The notes under the pieces are model-generated. The model was given only the letters and a program-made list of their open reading frames with translations. It did not search any database and was not told where the DNA came from. Shown in pieces: positions 8,942 to 17,358 of a stretch of DNA of 63,316 nt (position 1 is its first letter; every line of letters starts with the position of its first letter). A program made the position numbers and the translations under genes. Source of the stretch: Candidatus Tiamatella sp. (GTDB lineage: Archaea; Thermoproteota; Thermoprotei_A; Sulfolobales; Acidilobaceae); NCBI GenBank assembly GCA_015522645.1, contig WALV01000067.1, positions 1-63,316 on the forward strand, written 5' to 3'.

Positions 8942-9953
8942 GCCCCACCAATCCCTCTGGGATAGCGCCTGATCCTATTGGTTTATTTAGGAATGGTTGG
9001 CCTAAACTATTGAAAACCGTTCTCCCATTTTCCAGTATATACTTCACCAGGCCTAGAGCTTCATCCGGATGCTTGGCTGTTACCGGTACAGTTAAACCAT
9101 ATACTATTGGCGCCATAGCTATTGCTTTCTCATTCTCTGTTCCAACTAGTATGTGTACAACTACTTTCGAGTAGTTCTGAGCGTAGACAGGATTACCCAG
9201 GTTCGCGATGTCCGGCAGTGTTACATAGGTCAGATTATGCTGTACCGCCACACTCTGGTACTCGAACGCGTAGTCCAGTTCGCCGGACTCTAATAGTGAG
9301 AGGAGTTGAACGCTTTTAGGACGGATAACAAGGTTGCCTGTAGGAGCAAATGAAGGCGGTACGTATATGTTAAGCGTTCCATTTGTTAGATTATACGTGG
9401 AACCAGGTATTTTTTGGATAACAAGGTTCTCTAGTAACGACATATTATTGAAATATAGACTAAGTAAACCTATAACACCTACCGACCTATAACCGCATGG
9501 ATCCCTATTAGGGTCAGAGAACCCATACTTTATATTGGGGTTCAGCATATCGTTTAGAACGCTCGATAAGTTATGATTACCTTTAATACCTTGCCCCATT
9601 ACTATAACAAGTTTGTTTGAAGCAAACTCGATATACCATTTTGTATAGTTAGGGTACATATACATAGGGATGAGCCTATAGTCAGCTACAGCTACTATAT
9701 CACACGTTTTATGTAAGTCAGTTACTTTTCTAACGGCATCAACGCTACCACTGGGTTCTAGGAGTACTTTTACACCAGTTCTCTTCTGGTAGTCATCGGC
9801 TATTTTCTGCAATGGAATTGTTAGGCTTCCAGCATTACACACAACGAGCTCTACGTTTTGCTTATTACTACTTACATAGTGGTCTACAGCGATGTAACTA
9901 GCCACAACGATGAGAATGACAATTATGGCGAGTAGGGTTTTCCGGCTCGTCAA
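8913..9953 (-). CDS. wtpA: Tungstate-binding protein (WtpA-type), membrane-anchored
   Basis: This 346-residue extracellular solute-binding protein has an N-terminal hydrophobic anchor (residues 7-24) and no lipobox Cys. Family signatures match WtpA: VVCNAGSLTIP, VLLEPSGSVDAVRKVTDLHKTCDIVAVADYRLIP, CGYRSVGV and LDYAFEYQSVA. These Ser, Asp and Tyr positions make up the oxyanion pocket in the family. The TTG start at 9953 is supported by GGTGA seven bases upstream. The promoter is well defined: TATA at 9990-9998 puts the transcript start near 9967, and a perfect 22-bp palindrome abuts the TATA box. Tungstate would feed tungstopterin enzymes encoded elsewhere. Molybdate cannot be excluded. Confidence 0.9.
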   Translation of the reverse strand: MTSRKTLLAIIVILIVVASYIAVDHYVSSNKQNVELVVCNAGSLTIPLQKIADDYQKRTGVKVLLEPSGSVDAVRKVTDLHKTCDIVAVADYRLIPMYMYPNYTKWYIEFASNKLVIVMGQGIKGNHNLSSVLNDMLNPNIKYGFSDPNRDPCGYRSVGVIGLLSLYFNNMSLLENLVIQKIPGSTYNLTNGTLNIYVPPSFAPTGNLVIRPKSVQLLSLLESGELDYAFEYQSVAVQHNLTYVTLPDIANLGNPVYAQNYSKVVVHILVGTENEKAIAMAPIVYGLTVPVTAKHPDEALGLVKYILENGRTVFNSLGQPFLNKPIGSGAIPEGLVGLVEESSGKS

Positions 9954-9989
9954 CGTGAATCACCAGCAATGTTGCTTGATGAAATCAAC

Positions 9990-10018
9990 TTTATAAAATT
10001 ATCGGATATCCGATAATT
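9990..10018 (-). promoter_or_regulatory. wtpA promoter: TATA box with abutting 22-bp perfect palindrome
   Basis: Read on the minus strand, TTTTATAAA at 9998-9990 is the TATA box for wtpA. Immediately upstream, overlapping it by two bases, positions 9997-10018 form a perfect palindrome whose half-site is AATTATCGGAT. It covers the BRE position, about -31 to -52 from the predicted start. That is a classic place for a dimeric regulator, presumably oxyanion-responsive. No candidate regulator gene is adjacent. Confidence 0.7.
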
Positions 10019-10099
10019 GATAATACATCTCTGGCTTTAAAACTATCCTGTAAAACAGAAGCCATATCTTTTAATTGCAAAAAGAGGAGATATTAACTC

Positions 10100-10993
10100 C
10101 TACTTGCCACATATTTGAATGCTTTTAATAGTCTCATTCAATTTGCTGAGAATAGTTCCACTAGCTAAGGGCCCTGGGATATAAACAATTCTCATTTCAT
10201 TATTCCCTATTTTTATTTCATTTATAAGATTTCGCAATTGCTCTGAGGTGGAGGTTGAAGCAATTATACAATGAGCCTCTCCACTACTAATTGCCTGTGT
10301 TATCCTGTTTAACTCTTCAAAGGATGCTGGAGTGTCATGTTCAACAATAAAGAGATACTTCACTTTGAACCCTAGCCAGGAGACCTCATATTGAATAGTT
10401 GGATCCGAAGCTATGATAGTCATATTATATTTATCCCTATATTTAAGCAGTTCATTTGTTTCCGCGCTGAGTTCATTCAGTTTTTGCTCATGTATCGGTG
10501 TACACCCCGGATCGACTTTATTCAAAACAGTAACTAACGTCCTCATGAATAAAATGTAATTACTGGGATCCATTATTGGCATATGGTAATTTGGTTTTCC
10601 CGTAACAGGGTTATCTAGAATTTTTATCCCAGGTATCTTCGGTATTTCGAGGAGAATAGCTTTGGTTTCATTCTCTTCAACTAGATCCCTTATTTTCATT
10701 TCAAAAGGCGTATGAGCTGTTGACACTATAACAGTGGCTCTTTTCAGGAGATCAGCATCTTCAGGCGTCAACTGGTATTCATGCGGGTCAACTCCTTTGG
10801 GCACAATGGCTTTAACGGTTTCATTCTTACATGCAACTGACTCAATATCATCTACAAGTGACGGGAATGTAGATACTATTAGGATTTCCTTGTTATGCGT
10901 TGTAGTGCCGTTGTTTTGTAAAAGATAATATCCTGCACTTGCTATTACTAGTATCAAAATTATCACTGTACCTGCTTTCAACATAATGCTCAT
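10100..10993 (-). CDS. Zinc/manganese ABC transporter substrate-binding protein (ZnuA-like)
   Basis: The true start is ATG at 10993, behind GGGTGTG. The longer open frame runs back into the divergent ATPase gene and is spurious there. The 297-residue product has one N-terminal membrane anchor (about residues 5-22) and a cluster-A-I binding-protein fold. VPKGVDPHEYQLTPEDA is the family's metal-binding loop (first His), NYHMPIMDPSNY supplies the second His, and a further acidic region lies at YLFIVEHDTPASFEELN. The usual long His-rich loop is missing, and the third His region reads SDPTIQYEVSW, so the site is partly changed. It captures Zn, Mn or a similar ion for the permease encoded divergently. 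Confidence 0.8.
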   Translation of the reverse strand: MSIMLKAGTVIILILVIASAGYYLLQNNGTTTHNKEILIVSTFPSLVDDIESVACKNETVKAIVPKGVDPHEYQLTPEDADLLKRATVIVSTAHTPFEMKIRDLVEENETKAILLEIPKIPGIKILDNPVTGKPNYHMPIMDPSNYILFMRTLVTVLNKVDPGCTPIHEQKLNELSAETNELLKYRDKYNMTIIASDPTIQYEVSWLGFKVKYLFIVEHDTPASFEELNRITQAISSGEAHCIIASTSTSEQLRNLINEIKIGNNEMRIVYIPGPLASGTILSKLNETIKSIQICGK

Positions 10994-11035
10994 TGTGCAC
11001 ACCCAGGGTATATAATTTATAAATTCGTGCACAAT
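10992..11035. promoter_or_regulatory. Divergent Zn/Mn promoter with symmetric operator half-sites
   Basis: ATTGTGCAC (10992-11000) and GTGCACAAT (11027-11035) are exact inverted copies, 26 nt apart, centred on the AT-rich core TATATAATTTATAAATT (about 11010-11025) that holds TATA boxes for both directions. Each arm would sit at the transcript start of one of the two divergent units (znuA-like leftward, ATPase rightward). A repressor bound to both arms would control the whole locus. The NikR-like protein encoded in the rightward operon is the obvious candidate. Confidence 0.65.
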
Positions 11036-11057
11036 AATAAGAGTTGCGGGAGCAGAT

Positions 11058-11828
11058 ATGAAGCTGGTAATCAGGACTGAAAACGTAACTGTACGTTTAG
11101 GAAACGAGGATATAATAAGTGATCTCAACCTAGATTTAGAAGGTCCCGGACTAGTTGTAGTTATAGGTCCCAACGGAGCGGGGAAAACTACTCTTTTCCA
11201 AACACTAGTAGGACTAGTCAAACCCCATAAGGGTAAAGTGAGAATAAACAATGTAGATGTAACTGGGAATCCTAAACTAGCTGGAAAGCATATAGGTTAT
11301 ATGCCCCAATTATCACAAGTTAATAGATCGTTCCCTATAACCGGTAGAGAATTCGTGGAAAGCAGTATCCTTTTCAGGATGAAGCCACCTAGGCTAAGGG
11401 TGCCAGGCTGGGTTAGTAGGAAAACGGAGGAAATAGTTAGAGAATTGGGGGCACTAGAGTTTATGGATAAGCCTATTTCCGAACTGAGTGGGGGTCAGAT
11501 TCAAAGGCTCATGATAGCTAGGACAGTCGTACCAGATACTCCTATTCTATTGCTCGATGAGCCTACATCTGCCATAGACCCCCGTGGCAAGTTAGATGTA
11601 ATAAAGTTCATAGAAAAACTTTCCAGGAATAAGCTAGTTCTATTAACAACACATGATCCAACAGTTTTCAAGGAGAAGGCTAAACTTCTCATTGTCTTCT
11701 GGAGAGGTGTGAAAGCTATCGGTAAACCCGTAGAGGTACTCAAACCAGAAATTCTCCGTGAGATTTATGGGGAAATGGTTATTCCAGTTAAAGAATGCGT
11801 CCACCTGGTGGATACGCATGCTGTTTGA
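11058..11828 (+). CDS. Zn/Mn ABC transporter ATPase (ZnuC-like)
   Basis: This 256-residue ABC ATPase has Walker A GPNGAGKTT (about residues 38-46), Q-loop YMPQLSQVNRSFPIT typical of metal-chelate importers, signature LSGGQIQR, Walker B ILLLDEPTSAID and H-loop TTHD. ATG start at 11058 with GGGAG five bases upstream. The 3' end overlaps the permease gene by 11 nt. It powers metal import with the ABC-3 permease downstream and the binding protein encoded on the other strand. Confidence 0.88.
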   Translation: MKLVIRTENVTVRLGNEDIISDLNLDLEGPGLVVVIGPNGAGKTTLFQTLVGLVKPHKGKVRINNVDVTGNPKLAGKHIGYMPQLSQVNRSFPITGREFVESSILFRMKPPRLRVPGWVSRKTEEIVRELGALEFMDKPISELSGGQIQRLMIARTVVPDTPILLLDEPTSAIDPRGKLDVIKFIEKLSRNKLVLLTTHDPTVFKEKAKLLIVFWRGVKAIGKPVEVLKPEILREIYGEMVIPVKECVHLVDTHAV

Positions 11829-12612
11829 AATTAGATGGTTAATACTTATTACCCTAGCAGGACTCGCGTTCGGTGTATTAAGTCCTATTGTGACAGCTAG
11901 GAAGATGATGTTCCTAGCTGCTGCTATGCCGCATTCAGCTCTCTTAGCTGCAGTGATAGGGATACCTTTAAGCATTACATACGGGTTATCACCGGGCTTA
12001 TGGGCTATCATTATTGGAACGCCACTACCTCTAATAATTTATGCACTGGAGAAAAAAGGAGTAGAGGAAGATGTGGGAACATCTGTCTACGTAGCAGCCA
12101 CAGCATCGCTGAGTGTAGCACTGATGTACTATGTACTAACGAGTTACCCAATGGAATCTAGCCTGTGGAGCTATATCCTCGGAGACCCTCTTCTCTCAAC
12201 TTGGAGCGACGTGTATCTGGTTACAATAATCACAGTAGCCCTACTAGCTCTTCTAGTTCCCTTCATGAGGGAGCAGATACTGATGGGAGTTGACAGGGAT
12301 TTCGCTGTATCCTCGGGGATACATGCCTCCCTCTACGATATAATCTTCCTACTCTTGCTTTCCCTCTCAACAATCGGGTTCATGAGAACAGTCGGATACG
12401 TACTTGAGCATGTATTAATACTTCTACCTGCCTCCCTTGCATTGCTTATATCAAAGAGTGGGCGGGATGTCGTGTTATTCAGTATTACATCAGCCGTTCT
12501 GAGCGCTATAATAGGACTCCTTCTAGGTATTTCACTGAATCTCCAAGTCAGTGCAAGTGTAGGGCTTGTATTACTTATAGGCTATATATTAGCTATAGTT
12601 TGGCGGAGGTAA
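11818..12612 (+). CDS. Zn/Mn ABC transporter permease (ABC-3 / ZnuB-like)
   Basis: This 264-residue ABC-3 family permease has about eight or nine hydrophobic helices. LSPIVTARKMMFLAAAMPHSALLA near the N-terminus is the family's conserved segment, including the His in the translocation region, and VSSGIHASLYDIIFLLLLSLSTIGFMRTVGYVLEHVLILLPA is the characteristic later core. I start it at ATG 11818, because GGTGGA lies just upstream and the hydrophobic core begins immediately. The frame extending to 11758 lies wholly within the ATPase gene. It is followed by the NikR-like regulator. Confidence 0.87.
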   Translation: MLFEIRWLILITLAGLAFGVLSPIVTARKMMFLAAAMPHSALLAAVIGIPLSITYGLSPGLWAIIIGTPLPLIIYALEKKGVEEDVGTSVYVAATASLSVALMYYVLTSYPMESSLWSYILGDPLLSTWSDVYLVTIITVALLALLVPFMREQILMGVDRDFAVSSGIHASLYDIIFLLLLSLSTIGFMRTVGYVLEHVLILLPASLALLISKSGRDVVLFSITSAVLSAIIGLLLGISLNLQVSASVGLVLLIGYILAIVWRR

Positions 12613-12618
12613 ATGGTT

Positions 12619-13053
12619 ATGGAGTTTATAGGTAAAAGAAGGTTCGGCATATCAATAGAAGAACGCCTTGCAATCGACCTAGACTTACTCGCCACTAGAT
12701 TAGGTACTACTAGGAGTAGTCTAGTTGAGAGAGCCATAGAAGAATACGTTCATGACAGGCTTCACATAATTACCCCACATGATTGCGAAGGCATTTTACT
12801 AGTCAAACACTCGGCCAAACTGGCAGGTAAAGTATCTAATGTCATCGAAGGATACACTGATATCGCATTAATGGGACTACACTTCCACACCGGTGATGGT
12901 ACGTGTGTGAGAATGCTACATTTGAAAGGTAATAGTACAAGGATAACGGAGTTTGAGAGAAGACTTAGGGAGATAGGGGTAGATATGACCAGGTATATAG
13001 TTATCAGGACTCCCCAAAAAGATCAAGAGGAAAACCTATCTATAGCACCATGA
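12619..13053 (+). CDS. NikR-like ribbon-helix-helix metalloregulator
   Basis: The 144-residue protein joins an N-terminal RHH DNA-binding domain (ISIEERLAIDLDLLATRLGTTRSSLVERAIEEYV) to a NikR-like ACT-type metal-sensing domain. The nickel motif H-x-H-x5-C is kept as HFHTGDGTC (His88, His90, Cys96). The fourth NikR ligand, His eleven residues before His88, is Glu77 here. ATG 12619 is the better start, eight bases after GGAGGT; the ATG at 12613 lies only two bases after it. Being last in a Zn/Mn importer operon, it probably represses that locus through the inverted repeat at 10992-11035. A nickel role is the alternative. Confidence 0.75.
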   Translation: MEFIGKRRFGISIEERLAIDLDLLATRLGTTRSSLVERAIEEYVHDRLHIITPHDCEGILLVKHSAKLAGKVSNVIEGYTDIALMGLHFHTGDGTCVRMLHLKGNSTRITEFERRLREIGVDMTRYIVIRTPQKDQEENLSIAP

Positions 13054-13469
13054 GATTTCAAGATATCTCTTAGTTCTTTTGGAATGGAAATCTTTTTAGG
13101 TGGAAACCCCGTTACTGTGACAGTTACTATACTACACGTTGCCACTGTTTCACCATTATCGTCTCTAAACTCGTAACTATACTTTATGCTGCTTTCCCCT
13201 AACTCTATCTTTGTTAGCGCTACTTCATACATTGTCCTTGGGAGGAGCGGCTTCTTATAATCGCAATCAGCATGTACTCTGGGGAACCATATCTTTCTAC
13301 CAGCCATCCGGGCTTCCTCTCCTATACCTATATGGAAATAAAATTCCTCTTCAAGCCTCTCGCAAATAGCAAAGTACTTGGAGAAGTGCATGATTCCAGC
13401 AGCATCCGTCTCGCTCCACCATACACGCCATTTCATACTAAATATGTCCCTAGGCTCCAATAGTTCCAC
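13023..13469 (-). CDS. Hotdog-fold acyl-CoA thioesterase (4-hydroxybenzoyl-CoA thioesterase family)
   Basis: The protein is up to 148 residues. The motif WWSETDAAGIMHFSKYFAICERLEEEF (about residues 17-43) is the 4HBT/YbgC active-site helix, with the catalytic Asp in SETDAAG. It likely hydrolyses a small acyl-CoA in the cytosol; the substrate is unknown. The GTG start at 13469 is tentative: the ATG at 13436 immediately before KWRVWWSETD would give a more typical family N-terminus. The 3' end overlaps the convergent NikR-like gene by 31 nt. Confidence 0.82.
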   Translation of the reverse strand: MELLEPRDIFSMKWRVWWSETDAAGIMHFSKYFAICERLEEEFYFHIGIGEEARMAGRKIWFPRVHADCDYKKPLLPRTMYEVALTKIELGESSIKYSYEFRDDNGETVATCSIVTVTVTGFPPKKISIPKELRDILKSHGAIDRFSS

Positions 13470-13620
13470 CCTGTACGGGATGATTTAATCTCGCCTGGAA
13501 TATATTGTTATTCAATCATTATTCCATAATTTATTCTAACTATTTTTATAACCATCCAGTATCAACTAGAGAGACTTGGAAGCACAACCGTGTTACTAAA
13601 ATGTTTTGAGGTGTATTGTC

Positions 13621-16392
13621 TTGCCGTTCGATAGAAGTGACATCGTAGAGGAAATGGATACATATAAGGGTAGAGCCAAGGTATATAGTCTAAGAAAACT
13701 CGAAGAGCTGGGTATTACAGAAGTAGATAAACTACCATACTCGATCCGAATATTACTCGAAAACCAAGCCAGGCACTACGATGGCTATGTTGTAAGAGAA
13801 GAGGACATACTTGCATTAGCCAAATGGCAGCCGCAAGGTCAAAGAAAGGAAATACCATTCATGCCCTCCAGAGTAGTACTCCAAGACTTCACAGGAGTCC
13901 CTGCGGTAGTGGACTTCGCAGCTATGAGAGACGCCATGCAGGAGCTAGGCGGAGATCCTTCATGGGTAAACCCTCTGATACCCGGGGACCTTATAATAGA
14001 TCACAGCGTACAAGTAGACTTCTTCGGTACAGTCTACTCCGTATTTAGAAACCTAGATATGGAGTATAGAAGGAACCGGGAGAGATACACGCTGCTAAAA
14101 TGGGCTCAGAAAGCGTTAAACAACTTCCGCGTGGTACCCCCAGGGAAAGGAATAATACACCAGGTAAACCTGGAATACCTAGCTCAAGTCGTTCATATCA
14201 GGGAAACAAGGAATGGGCTTGAAGCATTTCCAGACACGCTGATAGGAACAGACAGCCATACAGTAATGATTAACGGTTTAGGAGTACTAGGATGGGGCGT
14301 TGGGGGAATTGAAGCAGAAGCAGTCATGTTAGGCCAGCCTTACTATATGCTAGTTCCAGATGTAGTTGGAGTTAAACTAGTAGGGGAACTCCCAGAAGGA
14401 GCAACAGCTACAGATCTGGTTCTAACAGTAACAGAGCTATTGAGGAAAGAAGGAGTTGTAGGTAAATTCGTAGAATTCTTCGGTCCCGGGGTAAAGAAGC
14501 TAAGCCTACCTGACAGAGCTACAGTGGCAAACATGGCTCCTGAATATGGTGCAACAATGGGTTACTTCCCCCCTGACGAGGTCACATTGAAATACCTTGA
14601 ACTAACAGGCAGGCCTCAAGAGCACGTTAAGTTCGTAGAAGAGTACCTAAAGAAGCAAAAACTGTTCTACAGCCTGGATAACCCAGAGCCTATATACACT
14701 AAAGTATTAGTCCTAGACATGTCTACAGTGGAACCATCGATAGCCGGTCCGAGGCAGCCGGATGAAAGGATCCCACTAAGGAAAGCCAAGGAAATAGTGG
14801 AGCAGCACATTAGAGACTTCCTAGAACAAAGAAGGAAAATGAGGGGAGTTGGTGCGGGAGAAGAACTGCACCATGAAGGTGCCCCTCATATCGAGGTTAT
14901 GGAGGAAGAATTACATAAACCCAAGGTTGAAGTAGTGGTTCATGGTGAGAAATCTATTATGACGCATGGAAGCGTGGCCATTGCAGCAATCACCAGCTGT
15001 ACAAACACTAGCAACCCGAGTGTACTTATTGGAGCAGGATTACTGGCTAAAAAGGCCGTTGAACTCGGATTAAAGACGAGGGCTCATGTGAAGACGAGTC
15101 TAGCACCTGGGAGCAGGGTAGTCGTCGACTACTTGCAGGAGGCGGGTCTACTACCATACCTTGAAGCACTGAGATTCCACGTAGTTGGATTCGGATGCAC
15201 TACATGTATAGGCAACAGTGGGCCGCTACCCGAGCCTGTTGCTAAGGCGATTCAGCAATACGACTTATATGCCGCGGCTGTCCTAAGCGGTAACAGGAAC
15301 TTTGAAGGCAGAATACACCCTCTGAGCAGAGGAAACTATCTAGCTAGCCCCATACTAGTAGTAGCCTATGCCCTTGCAGGGCGGGTCGACATTGACTTCG
15401 AGAAAGAGCCCGTACAGTACGACCCCAACGGTAACCCTGTTTATCTACGAGATATATGGCCCAGTCAGAAGGAGATAAAGGAGTACATGGAGAAAGCCAT
15501 TAAACCAGAAATGTTCAAAGAGAAGTATTCAAACGTCTTCGAAGGAGATGAAAGGTGGAAGTCGCTGGAAGCACCTACAGGCACAATGTTCCACTGGGAT
15601 CCCAGCTCGACATACATTAGAAGACCACCATTCTTCGAGAACATAACCCTTGAGCCGCCAGAACCTAAAGACATCAAGGGAGCTAGAGTATTAATGGTAC
15701 TAGGAGACAAAGTCACAACAGACCACATAAGCCCAGCGGGAACGATACCGAAAGATAGCCCTGCAGGTAAATACCTCCTGGAACATGGAGTGAGGCCATA
15801 CGAGTTCAACACCTATGGGTCAAGGAGAGGTAACCACGAGGTAATGATGAGGGGAACATTTGCTAATATAAGAATAAGAAACCTCATGGTACCAGGCAAA
15901 GAGGGAGGATGGACGAAGCATCTCCCAGACGGAACCGTCATGACCGTATATGATACGGCAATGAAATACAAGGAAGAAGGTGTGCCACTAATAGTTATAG
16001 CAGGCAAACAATACGGAACAGGTTCGAGCAGAGACTGGGCTGCAAAAGGTCCATACCTACTAGGAGTAAAAGCTGTAATAGCTGAGAGCTTCGAGAGAAT
16101 CCATAGAAGCAATCTGGTTGGAATGGGGATACTCCCACTAGAATTCATGCCGGGAGAAAACGCCGAGACGCTAGGGCTAACAGGGGAGGAAGTCTACGAT
16201 ATTCTAGGCATAGAAGATGGAATGGAACCTGGTAAAATACTAACAGTTAAGGCTACGAAGCCCGATGGCCAGATCGTTGAATTCAAAGTCAAAGCAAGGC
16301 TGGATACTCACGTAGAAGTAGAATACTTCAAGCACGGAGGTATACTCCAGTACGTGTTGAGAAAGATATACAAGGAACATAAAGGACAGTAA
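13621..16392 (+). CDS. acnA: Aconitate hydratase (AcnA type)
   Basis: This roughly 923-residue monomeric aconitase converts citrate to isocitrate in the cytosol with a [4Fe-4S] cluster. The three cluster ligands are visible as Cys460 (SCTNTSNPS) and Cys526/Cys529 (GCTTCIGNSGPL). Substrate motifs are present (TDSHTVMINGLG; GTGSSRDWAAKGPYLLG; SFERIHRSNLVGMGILPL). A charged linker near residues 385-440, rich in Glu, His and Arg, precedes the cluster domain. The TTG at 13621 sits seven bases after GAGGTG and is preferred to the in-frame TTG at 13606. The gene stands alone behind a divergent promoter, apart from the fumarase and SDH genes. Confidence 0.95.
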   Translation: MPFDRSDIVEEMDTYKGRAKVYSLRKLEELGITEVDKLPYSIRILLENQARHYDGYVVREEDILALAKWQPQGQRKEIPFMPSRVVLQDFTGVPAVVDFAAMRDAMQELGGDPSWVNPLIPGDLIIDHSVQVDFFGTVYSVFRNLDMEYRRNRERYTLLKWAQKALNNFRVVPPGKGIIHQVNLEYLAQVVHIRETRNGLEAFPDTLIGTDSHTVMINGLGVLGWGVGGIEAEAVMLGQPYYMLVPDVVGVKLVGELPEGATATDLVLTVTELLRKEGVVGKFVEFFGPGVKKLSLPDRATVANMAPEYGATMGYFPPDEVTLKYLELTGRPQEHVKFVEEYLKKQKLFYSLDNPEPIYTKVLVLDMSTVEPSIAGPRQPDERIPLRKAKEIVEQHIRDFLEQRRKMRGVGAGEELHHEGAPHIEVMEEELHKPKVEVVVHGEKSIMTHGSVAIAAITSCTNTSNPSVLIGAGLLAKKAVELGLKTRAHVKTSLAPGSRVVVDYLQEAGLLPYLEALRFHVVGFGCTTCIGNSGPLPEPVAKAIQQYDLYAAAVLSGNRNFEGRIHPLSRGNYLASPILVVAYALAGRVDIDFEKEPVQYDPNGNPVYLRDIWPSQKEIKEYMEKAIKPEMFKEKYSNVFEGDERWKSLEAPTGTMFHWDPSSTYIRRPPFFENITLEPPEPKDIKGARVLMVLGDKVTTDHISPAGTIPKDSPAGKYLLEHGVRPYEFNTYGSRRGNHEVMMRGTFANIRIRNLMVPGKEGGWTKHLPDGTVMTVYDTAMKYKEEGVPLIVIAGKQYGTGSSRDWAAKGPYLLGVKAVIAESFERIHRSNLVGMGILPLEFMPGENAETLGLTGEEVYDILGIEDGMEPGKILTVKATKPDGQIVEFKVKARLDTHVEVEYFKHGGILQYVLRKIYKEHKGQ

Positions 16393-16402
16393 ACGCCTGC
16401 TC

Positions 16403-16412
16403 TTTTCTTTTT
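16403..16412 (+). terminator. Oligo-T terminator after acnA
   Basis: The stretch TTTTCTTTTT begins ten bases after the acnA stop, fitting archaeal oligo-T termination. The rest of the gap to 16634 shows only a weak GGGAA/TTCCC pairing (about 16463-16488), no tRNA and no reading frame. Confidence 0.45.
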
Positions 16413-16634
16413 ATCTTCCTAACAGCTTTTATACCCCTCCAGCAGGCATAGTGCTGGGCTCGGGAATGCCATAATTATCTGTTCCCAGGGCTAAACATGT
16501 TTTCGAGCACACTGCATCCTTACCCTTCGCAAACTGGCTAAGAGATCTCCGCTAATACAGCCTATAGCAATGATTCTACTAATAGTTTAATAGCCACGCA
16601 TGCATCGGTTCAGTCGAATCCTTAAGTTATCGGA

Positions 16635-17216
16635 TTATATGAGAATAGCTATAATGCCTTCAACCACGCCTATAAGAAACCCTAGAATGAACCCCATGTA
16701 CTCGACGAACCCTAATTCTCTACCCGCTATTCTATGGAAAATATCCTCAAGGTCCTTAATATCCAACCTGTCGAACTCGGACTCTATAAGCTCTCTCATA
16801 TCTATTTTACTAGCCGCCTGTTCCCCGAGTTTCCTCAGGTACGGAGACAGATTCCCAGCTACAGTCTCCGACAAAGCGGGAATAGCGTTTGTCAGCACAG
16901 GTATTCTTACAGGTAGGTTTTGAAGTTTTTCTTCAAGGATTTCTCTAACAGCGGTAGCCATAGACTCCTCTATTCTATCCCAATACCTGTTCATGGCGTC
17001 TGTAGTCATAGCATAACTTGAAAAGATATCGCCTAACCTTAACGCCAGTTCCTTCTTCTTACTAGGAATGACTCCTTGGAAACAAAGCTTCTTGCCTGGG
17101 ATAACGCATTTCATCTCCTTTGGATGGAATAACATTTTAATGGCAAGCACATTCGTGAAATATCCTATTGTTCCACCTATAATACCGAAAAGCAGGACTA
17201 TCTCTAACGTGTGCAT
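16635..17216 (-). CDS. DUF445 family membrane protein
   Basis: The 193-residue protein matches the DUF445/YheB-like family: GGTIGYFTNVLAIKMLFHP near residues 14-32 is its hallmark, followed by FQGVIPSKKKELALRLGDIF. It has one N-terminal helix (about residues 5-25), a long amphipathic charged middle region, and a C-terminal helix (about 171-193). No biochemical role is established. ATG at 17216. It is transcribed convergently with acnA and divergently from the acyl-CoA synthetase gene. Confidence 0.8.
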   Translation of the reverse strand: MHTLEIVLLFGIIGGTIGYFTNVLAIKMLFHPKEMKCVIPGKKLCFQGVIPSKKKELALRLGDIFSSYAMTTDAMNRYWDRIEESMATAVREILEEKLQNLPVRIPVLTNAIPALSETVAGNLSPYLRKLGEQAASKIDMRELIESEFDRLDIKDLEDIFHRIAGRELGFVEYMGFILGFLIGVVEGIIAILI

Positions 17217-17358
17217 TGTAACGCCGAAGATCCTTCACCGAGTGATGAGAGTTTACCGGAATCCCGTATTAATATTACAGTGGTATCCTATGTTTTTATT
17301 CAACCTGCATATAATATTTAATAATAGTCAAAGGAAAACATAAGGGTGTCAACCTCTC

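Noticed and set aside
10994-11251. N-terminal extension of the ZnuA-like gene
   Set aside because: It runs antisense through the start of the divergent ATPase gene and carries no signal; ATG 10993 with its anchor helix and ribosome site is the start.
14343-16148. Minus-strand frames within the aconitase gene (63-115 codons)
   Set aside because: They are antisense shadows of a well-conserved gene; Ser/Pro-rich compositions are typical of such shadows.
16413-16634. Gap after acnA examined for tRNA or small genes
   Set aside because: No cloverleaf, no T-loop consensus and no coding frame; only a weak 5-bp inverted repeat.
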